Below, piece after piece: positions 33,058 to 46,608 of a DNA stretch of 64,000 nucleotides (within the stretch, counting starts at the first letter, position 1; each line of letters begins with the position of its first letter). The position numbers were made by a program, and so were the translations under genes. The DNA lies in contig JAJEKV010000211.1 of the NCBI GenBank assembly GCA_021234155.1, positions 310,001 to 374,000 on the forward strand, given 5' to 3'. The DNA is from Isoetes taiwanensis. Taxonomy: Eukaryota; Streptophyta; Lycopodiopsida; Isoetales; Isoetaceae. Under the pieces are notes generated by a model. That model made no database searches. It was not told the DNA's origin and saw nothing but the letters and a program-made list of their open reading frames with translations.

Positions 33058-33990
33058 AATGGGAGTGGAAATTTTTCCAGCAGGACAAGCGGCAATTCAA
33101 AGGCCTGCGATGAGCAATAGAAGGTATGTCATTTACATAAGACCTGAGAACTTACCGGAGAGTTTTGACATGCCCAAAGAACAAGCCCTTGATCATGTTG
33201 GTGGAAATGGTCTTTGGGAAGAAGAAGCATCTAAGACCTTAGCATCACGACCTTTACCTCAAAGAAATGATGGGTATGTATAACTTGATTTTTACCCTTT
33301 AATCTTTCTATTCCAAAATATGCCTTCGATTCTTGACATAAAGATTTGATCTTATGCAGCAATAGATGTAGAAAGATTTCTGGCCAGAGATCTGACAATT
33401 GCAAACAAGGTAGACCAAGAGCGCACAGGCAGTGGCATTGCGAGTTCTTTGCATTGACAGAAAGCAACTTTCTTTCAAAGGTGCTTTTTGAAGGCTATCG
33501 GGACACATTGTATGTTCATTCATTTCGTCAATTCTTTAGAGATTGCAGCATACATGGCACACTGGATTTTGTATTTGGAAATGTATCAGCTCTGTTCCAG
33601 GATAGCAGCCTGATAGCCAGAGTTCCCCTCAATTATCAAAAGAACACCATAACTGCTCACGGACGAACTGACCCAAATCAGAACACATGCCTGGTTTTTC
33701 AAGAGTGCACTTTTAAGGGAGTTCCGGAGCTTCAAAGCAAGATCCCAACGTATCTAGGCAGACCTTGGAAGGAATATTCGCTCACTGTTTTCCTCCATTG
33801 CCACAAGTCCTCCATTATCCCAATCCAAAAAGATGGATGCCTTGCCGGAATGGAGACTTTGCCCTCAACTCTTGGCAATTTTGGAAGAGGCTATTTGTGT
33901 GGACCATGGGACTCTAGCAGCTGCTTGAGCACCCGGGCCATCACAGAGATGCTCTTCAGAGAACAAAGGAAAAAACAAAGATGATGAATT

Positions 33991-36900
33991 TGTTCTACCT
34001 ATGGGCCATCGATAATACTTCGTGGCACTAAAGAATGCCTAACTACAATATGAGTAGCCTCATTTCCCAATGAGCATCAAAGAAGATGTTGAGATTTTGT
34101 TAATCTGGGCAATAGTTGGAGCACTATTAGAGTTAAATGAATCTTGCCATGGTTCTGTCCTGGAACGACTTCCTCCATGGATCCCCAAATGCAAAGCTTC
34201 CATCTGAAAGTAGTTGAAGTAGTGAGGAACATTTAAAAGGCAAATGTAATTTTATGCCTGGGACAAAGAAATGTAAATGAAGACAATCAAATTAGTTGCC
34301 ATACCTGGCCAATTCGCACGCCCTTAAGGAGGCCAGCCATTCCAGCACTCCATCATCAAATGCAGCTGCCCATAGCCTTTTTGTAGAAGAAGAAGTCATG
34401 CATAACAAAGTATCAGGAAATGTTCATAATTTAGAGATAGTATATATGCCAAGTATAAGTGTACATAGCATATATTTTATGAGTGAAATTGGCAGTGATC
34501 TACAGTTTCCCTTTGTTTTCAGCAAACGGAAGGCCACACGTTTTAATATCACAATTCTCGCACACTATCAGGTATCAAAATATGATGAATTATAAGGGCC
34601 AAACCTGCTTCCAATAAGAATAAGTAAAATATCAAAATTTACCTTGATGGATTAGAACCTCGTTCCACTCAATCGACTTTTTACTTTGCATATACAATTT
34701 AAGTACATTATTCACTCGTCTACAAAATCAATATTTTTAAGGTTATGGAAAAGTTTAGAATGTCTGTTGCCAAAACTCTGCAGAGGTTAATTCACAAGAG
34801 GCATTACACAGAGGTGGGAAAAAGCATAGGAGGCGCATCGAATTCCCTTTCATGAACGATAAAAAACAGATCTTGCACTCACTGAAAGTTTTGATTAAAA
34901 ATGTCTATAATTTCATGATGGCAATGCATAAGTTACGATGTTAAAGATGAGGTTTCTAGCATTCTACCTTGCTCGGGGGTTTGCTGAGCAGGATGTGCAG
35001 AACCAGCTTTGAAAGCAGTTGTATCTTGAATAAACCATCTGGAAATAAAGAGGAAAGATTAACTTATACCATGCTTATATGCCTGAACTGGTGCCACGGC
35101 ACAATTCTAACCTTATTTGAAATAAGACCACGTGCAAACTAAGGCTTCTTGTTATGTAAGTCATGAAGGCCATTCGCAACTTGTGCATCCATCCCTGGAT
35201 AGCAAAAATGGATTCAACATATCTTTTTTTACATTCTTTGGACTGCAACTTTAGTGAGCAACATTCTCCAAACAAAGCAAATGTTGTAATGCCATAGCAT
35301 ATGAAGGGTGTGATTTTCCTATGCAAAAAGGACATCAATACAATTGTTCTATTTTTATCTCTTGTGCATTAACAACCATCTCCATCGACCTTGCATTTCC
35401 AATTTCCTGTATTATAGCTCTTTCCTTGTGCCTAGACTAATGCAAGAAGTAAAGTAAATATCTTGATTTTGATTTTGATTTTGAGTAATTAGGGCAACAA
35501 ATCTCCATGCTCTAATTACTGCATCACCACCTAATTCAAGAGATTTCTTTGCACAGTCCAATGATGCACTCAAATTCTGTAGACTTGCATATAAAAGCAC
35601 TGAAGTTCCGGAACAGTCAAATAAGGTGAGGATCCTCTTATTCTAGAACTGTCGCTTCCTGCAGTTCTTCTAATGCCTTTGATTCTAATATTGTTCCACA
35701 CTATTGGCTTTTTTTGTTTAAAGCTTTATTTAAAGTTTTTTTGTTTGCCAGCTTCCCATAAGTTAGAACCTGCATTAGGTAAATAGCTCTACCAGTTATC
35801 TTTGACTATTTTGCCGCAAGATATCTTCAAAGCCAATGCATCCTTAGTTTTCAAAACTGAAGTACTGAACAAATTATCCCTTGCCCTCTTAGCCTCCTGT
35901 TTTATTGCATTTGGCCGTATCATTTTAATTGTTGCAACCTGCATTCTAAATTCAGGTATCAACTTCATCTTTAGGAAGTGCCCTTAGCTCGTCTTGCAGA
36001 TTAGCTTCTGTTTTAACAAGCTGATCGCTTTTCAAATAATATAAAATAACACTAATTGTGTCGTCCATATCCATCCTTAATATGTGATGTGGTATCAACC
36101 TTCTTGCTACATCGGAAAAACTTTGCATACCGTATCAAACACTGTTGTTGAAATTCGCATGAGAATGAAAGAAACTCCTTTTGCAAAAATCCGTGTAGGC
36201 ACTAAGAACAACATTTTAGAAGCAGCATTTCTTTCAGTTTCTATAACTCTAAAACTCTCTTCAAGCTACAAATATAAATGCAGAGATATTTGGCCTAAGA
36301 CAATCATGGAAGGAACAAAATAAAGATGGCAAAAGAAGGTGGCCAAAATCCTAAAGCCCTTAGATTTAGATTACATTACCATTTCGGAGCTCGTGATCTG
36401 CCGGTGCACTGGCATATCATACCTGCCACCTCTTCAAATTGTAGTGGATATACCCAACTACAGGAGGTCATTCTAGCTGCATTAACTGTAAGATATGCAA
36501 GTGAAAGAAACTCAAAGCCCCAAAATCTTAAACCCAAAACAAAATCCCCAAAAATAAAAAACTAAGCTAGAAAAGAAAGAAACATAAAAAACCCACCATA
36601 ATTGCATTTATTTCATCAAGCCCCATTCAATTTTCTTCTTTCAAGCTTGCCGCTCCCTGTTAATAATAGAATGGAATCAATCAACAAAAGGAATTGAGAT
36701 AATAAGAAAATTAGGATATATGAAAAATCATACCAAGATATATGATCATTGTCTTTCGAGATGCTACAATCAAAAGCTTGAAAATTTTTCACAAGCATTC
36801 TCCATATATTGATATGACTTCGATTTGGCAAAACAAAACCATGTTTCAAGCTTTATCTCCGAACTCAACACGACACTGGTTCAAGCTTAATCTCCGGAAT

Positions 36901-37120
36901 ACGAGTTTGAGATGCTCGAAGAAAATTTTCCTGGATTTTTCTAATTTTGTTGGCCGTTAGATGCAAAATTTAGAAGATCCACGGCTTGAAACCAATTTAG
37001 ATGACGTGGCAATGCACGTGGATAGCTTAGAATTGAAGAAAAACTTGCACCTCTGGTTAGGCAAGCCTGCTAAACATAGAAGGGCAGGTTTCAAAGGGTC
37101 GTCCATTTAGCCAAGGATCA
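33991..37120. other. Mostly noncoding; possible exon relics on the minus strand
   Basis: Two short stretches with acceptor and donor borders on the minus strand (34970-35038, encoding WFIQDTTAFKAGSAHPAQQT, and about 34310-34385, encoding AAFDDGVLEWLASLRACELA) could be exons of a decayed gene but match nothing I recognise. The remaining sequence shows no feature, apart from the TPR-like stretch listed separately. Confidence 0.3.
35480..35602 (-). pseudogene. TPR-protein exon fragment, NPG1/NPGR-like
   Basis: After an acceptor-like tgcaag the minus strand encodes LQNLSASLDCAKKSLELGGD followed by AVIRAWRFVALITQNQ. The GG....RAWRFLAL segment is characteristic of the tetratricopeptide region of NPG1/NPG-related calmodulin-binding proteins. 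A CAAAAT repeat then ends the similarity. Neighbouring exons were not found, so this is probably a relic. The family call rests on a short match. Confidence 0.35.
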
Positions 37121-37130
37121 CCAGCATAGC

Positions 37131-37460
37131 TCAGGTCTCCTGATTGACAGGACTTTCAAACTTTACATTGTCCCCCTCAACAACCGTGACACTGTAGTAC
37201 ACCAGGTCATGCTCACCCTTTGCATGCTGGATCTGATCACAGATCTCTAGTGTGACCACCACATTCAGGTTCGATCCGGCGGCAGCAGAGATCTCCTCAC
37301 GATTGACAAGGCGGTTCTTCAAAGTGAAGGAACCAAGCTCCTCTGTCTGCACAGACGCATCAGAATGCTCCCTCTTCTTTGATGGAGAGGGTGTCCCTGG
37401 AGGGGGCTTGCGATAACCACCTCCTGCAATGCATTGACCATGCCTCCATTGCCCTTCCAT
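37131..37460 (-). CDS. Small protein of unknown function (109 aa) with 5'UTR intron
   Basis: An uninterrupted frame from ATG 37460 encodes MEGQWRHGQCIAGGGYRKPP, a Ser/Pro-rich basic linker, TEELGSFTLKNRLVNREEIS and NLNVVVTLEICDQIQHAKGE, YYSVTVVEGDNVKFESPV. The N-terminal third looks disordered; the rest alternates a helix with beta-strand-like segments, somewhat like a cystatin fold, but the QxVxG motif is absent, so I do not assign it. No signal peptide or membrane helix. A splice acceptor (ggtttgcag) sits 4 bases before the ATG and a donor near 37537 (aagg|gtaatg), so the 5'UTR is split by an intron of about 70 bases. The start was chosen for its position right after this acceptor. The complete gene architecture argues that it is expressed. 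Confidence 0.6.
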   Translation of the reverse strand: MEGQWRHGQCIAGGGYRKPPPGTPSPSKKREHSDASVQTEELGSFTLKNRLVNREEISAAAGSNLNVVVTLEICDQIQHAKGEHDLVYYSVTVVEGDNVKFESPVNQET

Positions 37461-37628
37461 GCTGCTGCAAACCAAAAGGAGATGAATTAGATAAACTGAA
37501 CACTATAACCACAGTCTATGCAAAGAGCAAACATTACCCTTGAGCTCGGTGTTGATCGAATGCAGGAATGCTGGGAGATTAGGATGTCGGAACCAGGTGC
37601 TAGGATATCAATTGAAAGAAAGCGCAGC

Positions 37629-37643
37629 ACTTTTTATAGCCAA
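37629..37643 (-). promoter_or_regulatory. TATA box of the 109-residue gene
   Basis: GGCTATAAAAAGTGC on the gene strand, about 90 bases upstream of the proposed 5'UTR donor and 170 upstream of the ATG, a spacing that places transcription start near 37600. Confidence 0.5.
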
Positions 37644-38542
37644 GAATCGCATGATGAGGGCTCTGCCGATTTGTGCGAGGCGGTAGAATCTATAATCCTC
37701 CCAAATCTTGCGGAAAAACCCGAGTTGGGGGTAGATCGAACACCTGGAGGAGGGAATTGTTCGGCAAAAGCTTGAAACGGGGCCAGAAATGGTAGCGAAT
37801 GATGGTCCTTGTACCCTCGTTCAGTGGACCGTTGGGCCATGATGGCCATTTTGGGTTGCGCGACCGCGAGCACGGCGTGAGGCCGTCGAGTGAGCTACCA
37901 CCACGATGCCAGTAGGCGAAGGCACGTAAGACGGACCCTTGGGTCGTGAAAGAGGGTTACACACATGGCGTTAATAGGTCTCCATAATAGCGGCTATCGG
38001 AACATGCCCGGCCGATATCGGCTACCTAGGTAGCGGCTGGGGAGGTTGTTGGGGGCCAGTAGGCCACGGCTATGGCGTGAGAGGCAAGGTGTATGGCGAT
38101 GGGGCACCCCAAAAACACTTTTGGTGCCCCATAACTTTTAACCATAGATTATTTAAGGGCAATTTCTTGACAAGCATATGGCATATATGATTAAGTATCC
38201 AATGACACCGGATTAAAGAATTGGACCATTTTTTGACATAGTTCTCTCAAATATTTCATGTTCCTTGCACATTGCCAGGACATCCTGCATAGGCATTCAT
38301 CGGCACAACCGGCCATGAATAGTGACGTTCACATTGACAAACTCATTGGTTAGAGGTGCCATAATCCATCAAGGAGTGAAATTAAAAGGTATCTCTATAT
38401 AGTGGACAACAGCCTCACACTTTTGCAGCAAAAGTCATAGCGCAGGAAGCTAGGTGCCAGGGACGCCACTGCTAGTTCAGGGGAAGTTAAGATTTTTTCA
38501 TCTGCCTGCCCAAACACTAGAAAATGCTACACAAAAAAATAA

Positions 38543-38723
38543 GGGAAAACTACTAAAATACCCCTATGAGTTTGTGTAATTACCAAAATACCCTTATAAG
38601 TTTCAAAATTACCAAAATGCCCTTGTGTATAGTAGGTGTGTAGGGGCATTTTGGTAATTTTGAAACTCATAAGGGCATTTTGGTAATTACACAAACTCAT
38701 AGGGGTAGTTTGGTAGTTTTCCC
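38543..38723. mobile_element. Foldback MITE with perfect 9-bp target-site duplication (Mutator-like)
   Basis: Arms of about 80 bases, starting GGGAAAACTACTAAAATACC at the left and its near-perfect complement at the right (4 or 5 mismatches), surround a 21-base spacer. Each arm contains two copies of an ATTACCAAAATRCCC word. AAAAAATAA flanks both sides (38534-38542 and 38724-38732). Nine-base duplications are typical of Mutator-superfamily transposition. Confidence 0.8.
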
Positions 38724-38756
38724 AAAAAATAAATAGTTCATGCACTCCCAGTACTA

Positions 38757-40010
38757 GTGGTATTGTTGATGCTAATGCAACCTCTCGGGATGCTACTACT
38801 ACTACTGTTACTCATTGTGCAACCCCAGGGGATGCCATTACTACTGATGTTGTTTGTGCAATGCCTCGACCTACTCCTACTCCTGCTCCTGCTCCTGCCG
38901 CTCCTGCAATACTCTCAGATGGGTGCACGCCTCTTAAGTGCGCGGAACATGGCAACCCCACCCTAGTTAGATTTCTCCAAATCGGTCAAACTCCTTTTTA
39001 TTATTGGAAGCCCACATGTTTTTCAGCGAAATCCCTTTGGTCTTAACCCTTTTAGATTTCATAGGGTTCCAAAGAGAATGGTTAGATTTCTCCAAATCGG
39101 TCAGGATTCTTGTCGTTTATGTATAAGAGAATTGCAATCCAGGTTGCATCTGCACCTTGAATGAGAGGTAGAAGCTTGTAGAAGCGTCGGAATCAGAGGT
39201 AGATGGTCAGAATATACAGTAAATCCTCGAGAATGCAAGGTAAGTTCAAGAACGGTGGCTTGAGCCGGGTAGAAGTCATAAAAAGAAACTGGGCCAGATG
39301 GCTCAGTGCTATTGGCGATACGGCATAATGCAACCTCAGTTGCATTTACGTGAAATGCAAAGAGGAAGCGCATTTCAGCCCCTGCCAAGTCGGTATTGGC
39401 ATTCCCACGGCATTAGCAGGTGCTTTGGCACAGATCTAAGGATTTTGCCAAAGGGACTCTGCGAGAAACAATAAAAAAAGGTAGAGGAGAACTAGCAGAG
39501 ACAGGACTTGCTGGCATATGGCAATGCTTGATCTTGAGGCTGCAACAGCTCGAGCATACGAGCAACAGGCTGCAACAGGTCATGCGAAATGCTTAGCCAT
39601 TTTCCATTCTGGTTGCCACATAGCAATCTCCCATTGGAGATAGATAATACGAAGACTATATTAGCAGGCATCTTATGGAATTTTGTCAACGATTTTGGAG
39701 GACAAAAGTTTTCATTGAAGGAAATGCCATTACGTATTTTAGGAAATTCTACTGGGGGAAGAGAGAGAGCTTCACATCCAAACAAAAGACTACGAAGTTG
39801 AAACAGAATAAATTAATGTATTTATTGACCGTAAACATTGATGAGGAAAATCTATGCAGTGGTTTCCTTTGAGCTCTCCAACAACGAAGATGAATAAATA
39901 GTGTCATAAATGTGATTGTCCCAGTTGCGAAGGCAGCTCATTCCTGTAATCACTATTCATATTGTAACCACACATGCAATCCACACTTGACAACAGGTCG
40001 CATGCTTTAG
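38757..40010. other. Noncoding, low-complexity start
   Basis: ctactactactactg and ctactcctactcctgctcctg runs at 38797-38900 open frames rich in Leu or Pro/Ala that I regard as by-products. The 22-base word gttagatttctccaaatcgg occurs at 38966 and 39080. No gene is recognised. Confidence 0.45.
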
Positions 40011-40015
40011 TTAGC

Positions 40016-42371
<2,356 letters not shown>

Positions 42372-42419
42372 CACATGGGCACCTTATGGGAGACCTGCCG
42401 GGAAAGGTTCCCTGGACGT

Positions 42420-43650
42420 CCTAAAATAACTCGGCCATTTTCCGTCTGCCACGTAGCCTTCGGAAAGCCTTTTTCATGTTAAAAGGTATTTGATTTTATT
42501 GTTTTAAAATATGATCTTCGTATGGGCCCTGAGTTTGTATTCCTCAACATACGAGAGGGAGTGTGTCAAACGCCTATTAAAAATTGAGTGATCTGCAAAC
42601 ACTGACAAGAAATACTATTTGACCATAATAATATGAGCTGTTTTATGTTGTGTGTATCATAGGTAGTTGTTTTATTTGATACGATTCGCTAGGTATCTCA
42701 TAATAAACATCTAATAATTTTACACCTACTTCTACTACCCTAGTCTAAGCCTATAAATGCCCATGTGGCAATTTGATTATGAAACTATAAAAGGTTCATG
42801 ACCTTGTAGCGCCTATATATAGCATATATCATTACAAATAGATAACTAAAAAAAGGTAACATGTATGCAATGTTCATAACTGTACCAAAACCTTTAAGTC
42901 AAGAGAATCGGCTCATGATAGTTATACCCTGGATTTGCAAAGGATTTGCGAATTCCGGCACAAAAAAGGTATGCTTCGGATAACCCCGCCCGTCGCTGAT
43001 GGGGCCGTTCATGCCACTCTATTTTTGGTATCAGGCTTGTGTCAGTCGGGACCAGTCAATCGCAATCGTCGTCAACATCAAATCCCAGCAGTTCCCACGA
43101 TTCTGGCTTTAAGGATCTCCCCCGGAATATTTCGCATTCCGAGAGCGCATACCACTAACCCTTTCAGTCTGGATACCCTCTCGGGAGATACCGGAAGGCG
43201 GTGGCCACTTGGGATTCATGGCCGACCACCATACCGATAATGGCCAGACCATACCAGACACCAGTTAACACTAATAGAATATAATATAGTTTGTCACACT
43301 TTTTGTAATGAAAAATACATTAATAAGTAATTTTTTATTTGCGCCACAAAAGGTGATTGGTCATGCATTACTAACAAAAAACCACTTGTAACACGTTACA
43401 AAATATTATGTTATAATGTGTTACTAATACATTTATTGTAACTAACGCCTAACAAAATTTAATCGCGGTTGTCACACGTCACAAATATAATTTTAAGTTA
43501 CAAAAATTCGTATTTGTAACGCGTCACTTTCGTCATGCTTAATTATTAAATGTACCATAGTCTATTGACACGGGTGTCAATTGCAAATAAATTAAATAAA
43601 AAAAAAGGAGAGGAATGAGAGCCTCCAAAAAGGAGTAAAAAAAATACACT
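42420..43650. repeat. Noncoding, GTTACA/TGTAAC palindrome-rich stretch
   Basis: A GC-richer block at 42940-43260 with no recognised product is followed by CACTAATAG at 43270 and, to about 43530, repeated TTGTAACACGTTACAAA-type words. Comparable words recur at 61.17-61.42 kb. Such subterminal palindromes occur in CACTA transposons, but no second terminus was found here. Confidence 0.35.
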
Positions 43651-43654
43651 GAGA

Positions 43655-44260
43655 ATTTGAATATCTAGCATAATAACATGGGGTTCCAGAGGGATTTAAT
43701 AACAATTCCTAAAACCATAAACCATATATCCTCAAAACAATTGATTGGGTTGTTGTAAAAGAAAAACATAGATTCAAGATAAAAAAATAATCACATTAGC
43801 TCATTGGATATATAGGTTAAAATAGTCTTATTAATACATTCAGTTATTTTGATAGAGGTTCGAGCCCCCGTATTTTATGTTCTAAAATCCTAGGCAAAGA
43901 CGTATAGAGGTTCGATATTCCCTCAAAATCTTAGGCGAACTCGTATTTCATATTTCAAAATCATAGGCGCCTCCAATCATAAATGACTATAAACGAAACG
44001 AGAGGTGCCCAGAGGGTCCAACATATGATCTAGGTCGTAGGATCGACGAATCCGATGATTGTGGTAGTCCAGGGTGCACCTTGTTTAGAATATGTAGCAC
44101 AATAACAGGGGGTTCCAGGGGGATTTAATAACAATTTCTAAAACCATAGATCATATATCTCTAAAACAATTGAATTGGTTGTTATTGAAAAACATGAATT
44201 CAAGATAAAAAATAATTACATTAGCTCACTAAGTATATTGGTTATACAAAGTATACGTAA
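43655..44260 (+). repeat. Duplicated 150-bp block leading into a tRNA-derived SINE copy
   Basis: About 150 bases beginning tagcataataacatggggtt (43657) recur from 44090 with roughly 90% identity, both running into attagctca. In the first copy the sequence continues TAGCTCATTGG (43797, like tRNA box A TAGCTCAGTTGG) and GGTTCGAGCCCC (about 43857, a perfect box B), followed by three copies of a cgtattttatattctaaaat-like word to 43970. The second copy stops being similar after the box A region. Confidence 0.55.
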
Positions 44261-44269
44261 AATATAGTT

Positions 44270-46600
44270 CGAAGTTTTTCAACATATTTATGCAGCATAA
44301 CAACTGCTCTTATCGTCCCTTCTCATAGCCAACAACAATAAGACCATCCTCTTTCCACAAATTATATTGTACAACTGCCGTTGGTTCCCCACGAGCAAAT
44401 TTACGTCTCTGAGATCGGCCATGTGCTTCTCTAACTTGCTAAATCCTTAGGATCCGATTTCTCCTGCTCGACACATAGAGAAATCACAAAGTAAAGGAAG
44501 ATATAAATAGGGCAAGCCTGTGCGACATTCTAATAAAAATGCTTCAATTCAGCCCTCTGCTAACGTTGACGAAACTGAAAAATGTTAAGAGGAAAACTCG
44601 GCGAAAACTGGGCTTGCTTTCATGACTAGAATTTATTACCTATTTACAACGAATGAAATAAGACTTGTTGCTTGATTCATATGATGTAGCTGTGCATGGA
44701 GTTATATAGTTTACAACATCACCTGTTCCTACCAGAAAGAGCAAATGTCTTGAAAGAATACTATGTTGAAGAACACAGAAGCATCTATCATATCCTAAAA
44801 TAATCTGGCGAATTTCTTTCCAACTACGAGGCTTATACTAGGAAATTTTAGGAAATAAAGCATCATAAAATGTACCACGGACAAGGTTGTAGTCAGAAGA
44901 GCTCCCTTCAACTGTAAATCTGGATACATTTTTCACGTGGCCAAGCCACGAGACTTATACTGTGTTTTAATTTGGTTTTAATGGGTTTTAGGGGAATTGC
45001 CGCCTCTAACTTCTATGAAAAATAAAGCATCACAAAACATACCGGGAATAAGGTTATACGAGGAAGAATTTGCTTCACCGGGCAGATCTGAATCGGCCTT
45101 CAAGAATATGCTTCTATTCAAATTGATTCGGCTCAAGATTCTACGACGACAAGCAAGGCGCCAGAATAACTTGGCCGAGCAAGGTCTTGAGCGGCCAAAA
45201 AGAAAATATGAAATGAGCAAGACGGAAATCTTGCACAAGGCTCAATCCATGGCGAAGCTTGCTACCTTAAGCCCGCAACATTATACATAGTGTGCGGCTT
45301 TTACCTCGTTCTCAACACACATTTGGAATGGCGCCTACGGATCGTTCCAACCATGTCGCACCTCGCAAAACAAGATCACACCCAGAGATTGGCGGAGAAT
45401 CAAGAAACAACGAACAATTTCAGTCGGTTTTTAACGCATGGGCACCACTTGTGATGCATTACGGTTTTGTAGTTTTTCTTTGAGAAGCCTAAAAAAGATA
45501 ACTCGAGGAATTTACTATATTTCAAGTCTTCTTAGCCAATTTGTTTATACAATAGAACAATTATATAGGGGAAAGGAAGCAGGGGTTCCCCTTAGCAAAA
45601 TCGACAAGGATCCCGTGTAGTAACATGGCAAGGGAGTGGGTGCGCCAATTTTGCGAAAGGGGTTTCTCACTTCCCCTAAAATAGAAATCGGGGAACGGAT
45701 TTGGTCAGTTTTGGTTTTCCTGTAGATTTTTTTAGCTCTTCTGTAGATTTCTATTGGATTTGGAGCTATGAAATCTTGCTCAAATCGTGATTTGAAGAAC
45801 TGTGTCTGCTTCAACTGGCAACTCGAGTGGCGTTTGAAGAACAACTTCCTACCGAACTCCCTCCATTTGAAGAAAGTCGAACTGCATTTGGAGACTTGCT
45901 CTTTGAAGCACTGTCGGATCTGCATTTGTCCGGATCTCTGCTTGCTTTGTTTACTCGGCTTCTTGTGTTTGCTCGGATCTCTGCTTGGATTTGCTCAGAT
46001 TCTTGTCTCAGATCTGGTCAGACCAGATCTCTGCTTGCTCGAATTGGCATCCTCTGTTTTAGATCAGTTTGCTCGAAGAACTCTGTGGTGGCAACCTAGA
46101 GTCTAGAGAACCCAGAAAGAAACTTTACCCTAAAAATTGACCTGCAAGACCGGTCATGCGAAATGGGGACACCCAACTTCCATTCCGCATTATAGAGGTT
46201 GCTATGCATCGTCGCCAAAATGCATGCCAGCCTTAAAACGTGACCCTATTTCTATTTTATATAATGGAAAACACCTATATTCTATAAGATCACGAGTAAG
46301 TTAGACAATCTTAGAATTTTGAACAATGGAAGTTGTCAGAGGGCGCTGATGACGGCGCTTAGGGTTTCAGCCCCGTTTGCTCATAACTCGAGATTATGGT
46401 GTCAGATTTGGGTGTTCTTGGGCTCATTGAAAGCTCGTCGCACGATCTTTCTGTTGGTATATGATTTGCACGCTAATTCTTCTGTTTTGGTGGAAAGAAT
46501 CCGCCTGACAGTCCCAGCCCCTTTTGGCAGTGTTAGGGTTTGGCTGCAAGTTTCTTTTGGCTATAAGTTCTGCATCTGGTGGCAGTTTTGGGCGTGCTTT
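44270..46600. other. No gene assigned; possible 5' part of the following LINE
   Basis: Open stretches at 44997-45290 and 45768-46106 have no recognised similarity. A short repeat (gctcggatctctgcttg) recurs between 45930 and 46045. The segment may be LINE 5' region, but nothing proves it. Confidence 0.35.
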
Positions 46601-46608
46601 AAAGCTCT

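Larger units (their letters stand above)
30655..33990 (+). pseudogene. Pectin methylesterase with PMEI pro-region, disrupted by a LINE
   Basis: Pectinesterases demethylate cell-wall homogalacturonan. The inhibitor-like pro-region is at 30660-31195 (LYRSCIHPQLCVEHP, NAVESVKSSYSDNSFLLQW) and ends with the linker SSSASSVFVGRNSYPRWLKD, DADTKLLQ. The catalytic domain starts DAIVAK at 31219-31236, is interrupted by 1.8 kb of LINE, and resumes at 33050 with GSGNFSS, NRRYVIYI, FLARDLTIAN (33371), FEGYRDTLYVHSFRQFFRDC, GTLDFVFGN (nucleophile Asp), NTITAHGRTDPNQNT and PTYLGRPWKEYS. The Gln of the usual GYQDTLY motif is Arg. Stops in the pro-region, frameshifts near 33440 and after about 33830, and the insertion show that the gene is dead. 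A probable intron lies at about 33273-33359. Confidence 0.85.

Noticed and set aside
38757-38966. Leu-rich and Pro/Ala-rich open frames
   Set aside because: They are translations of CTACTA/CTCCTG simple repeats.
39101-39388. 95-codon minus-strand frame
   Set aside because: No family, no promoter or splice context and no paralog in the window; the length is within chance for this sequence.
42935-43240. 101-codon frame in a GC-richer block
   Set aside because: No similarity; high GC lowers stop frequency. I considered organelle or rRNA insertion but recognised no such sequence.
44997-45290. 97-codon plus-strand frame
   Set aside because: Basic helical composition but no recognised similarity, and the complementary strand is equally open.
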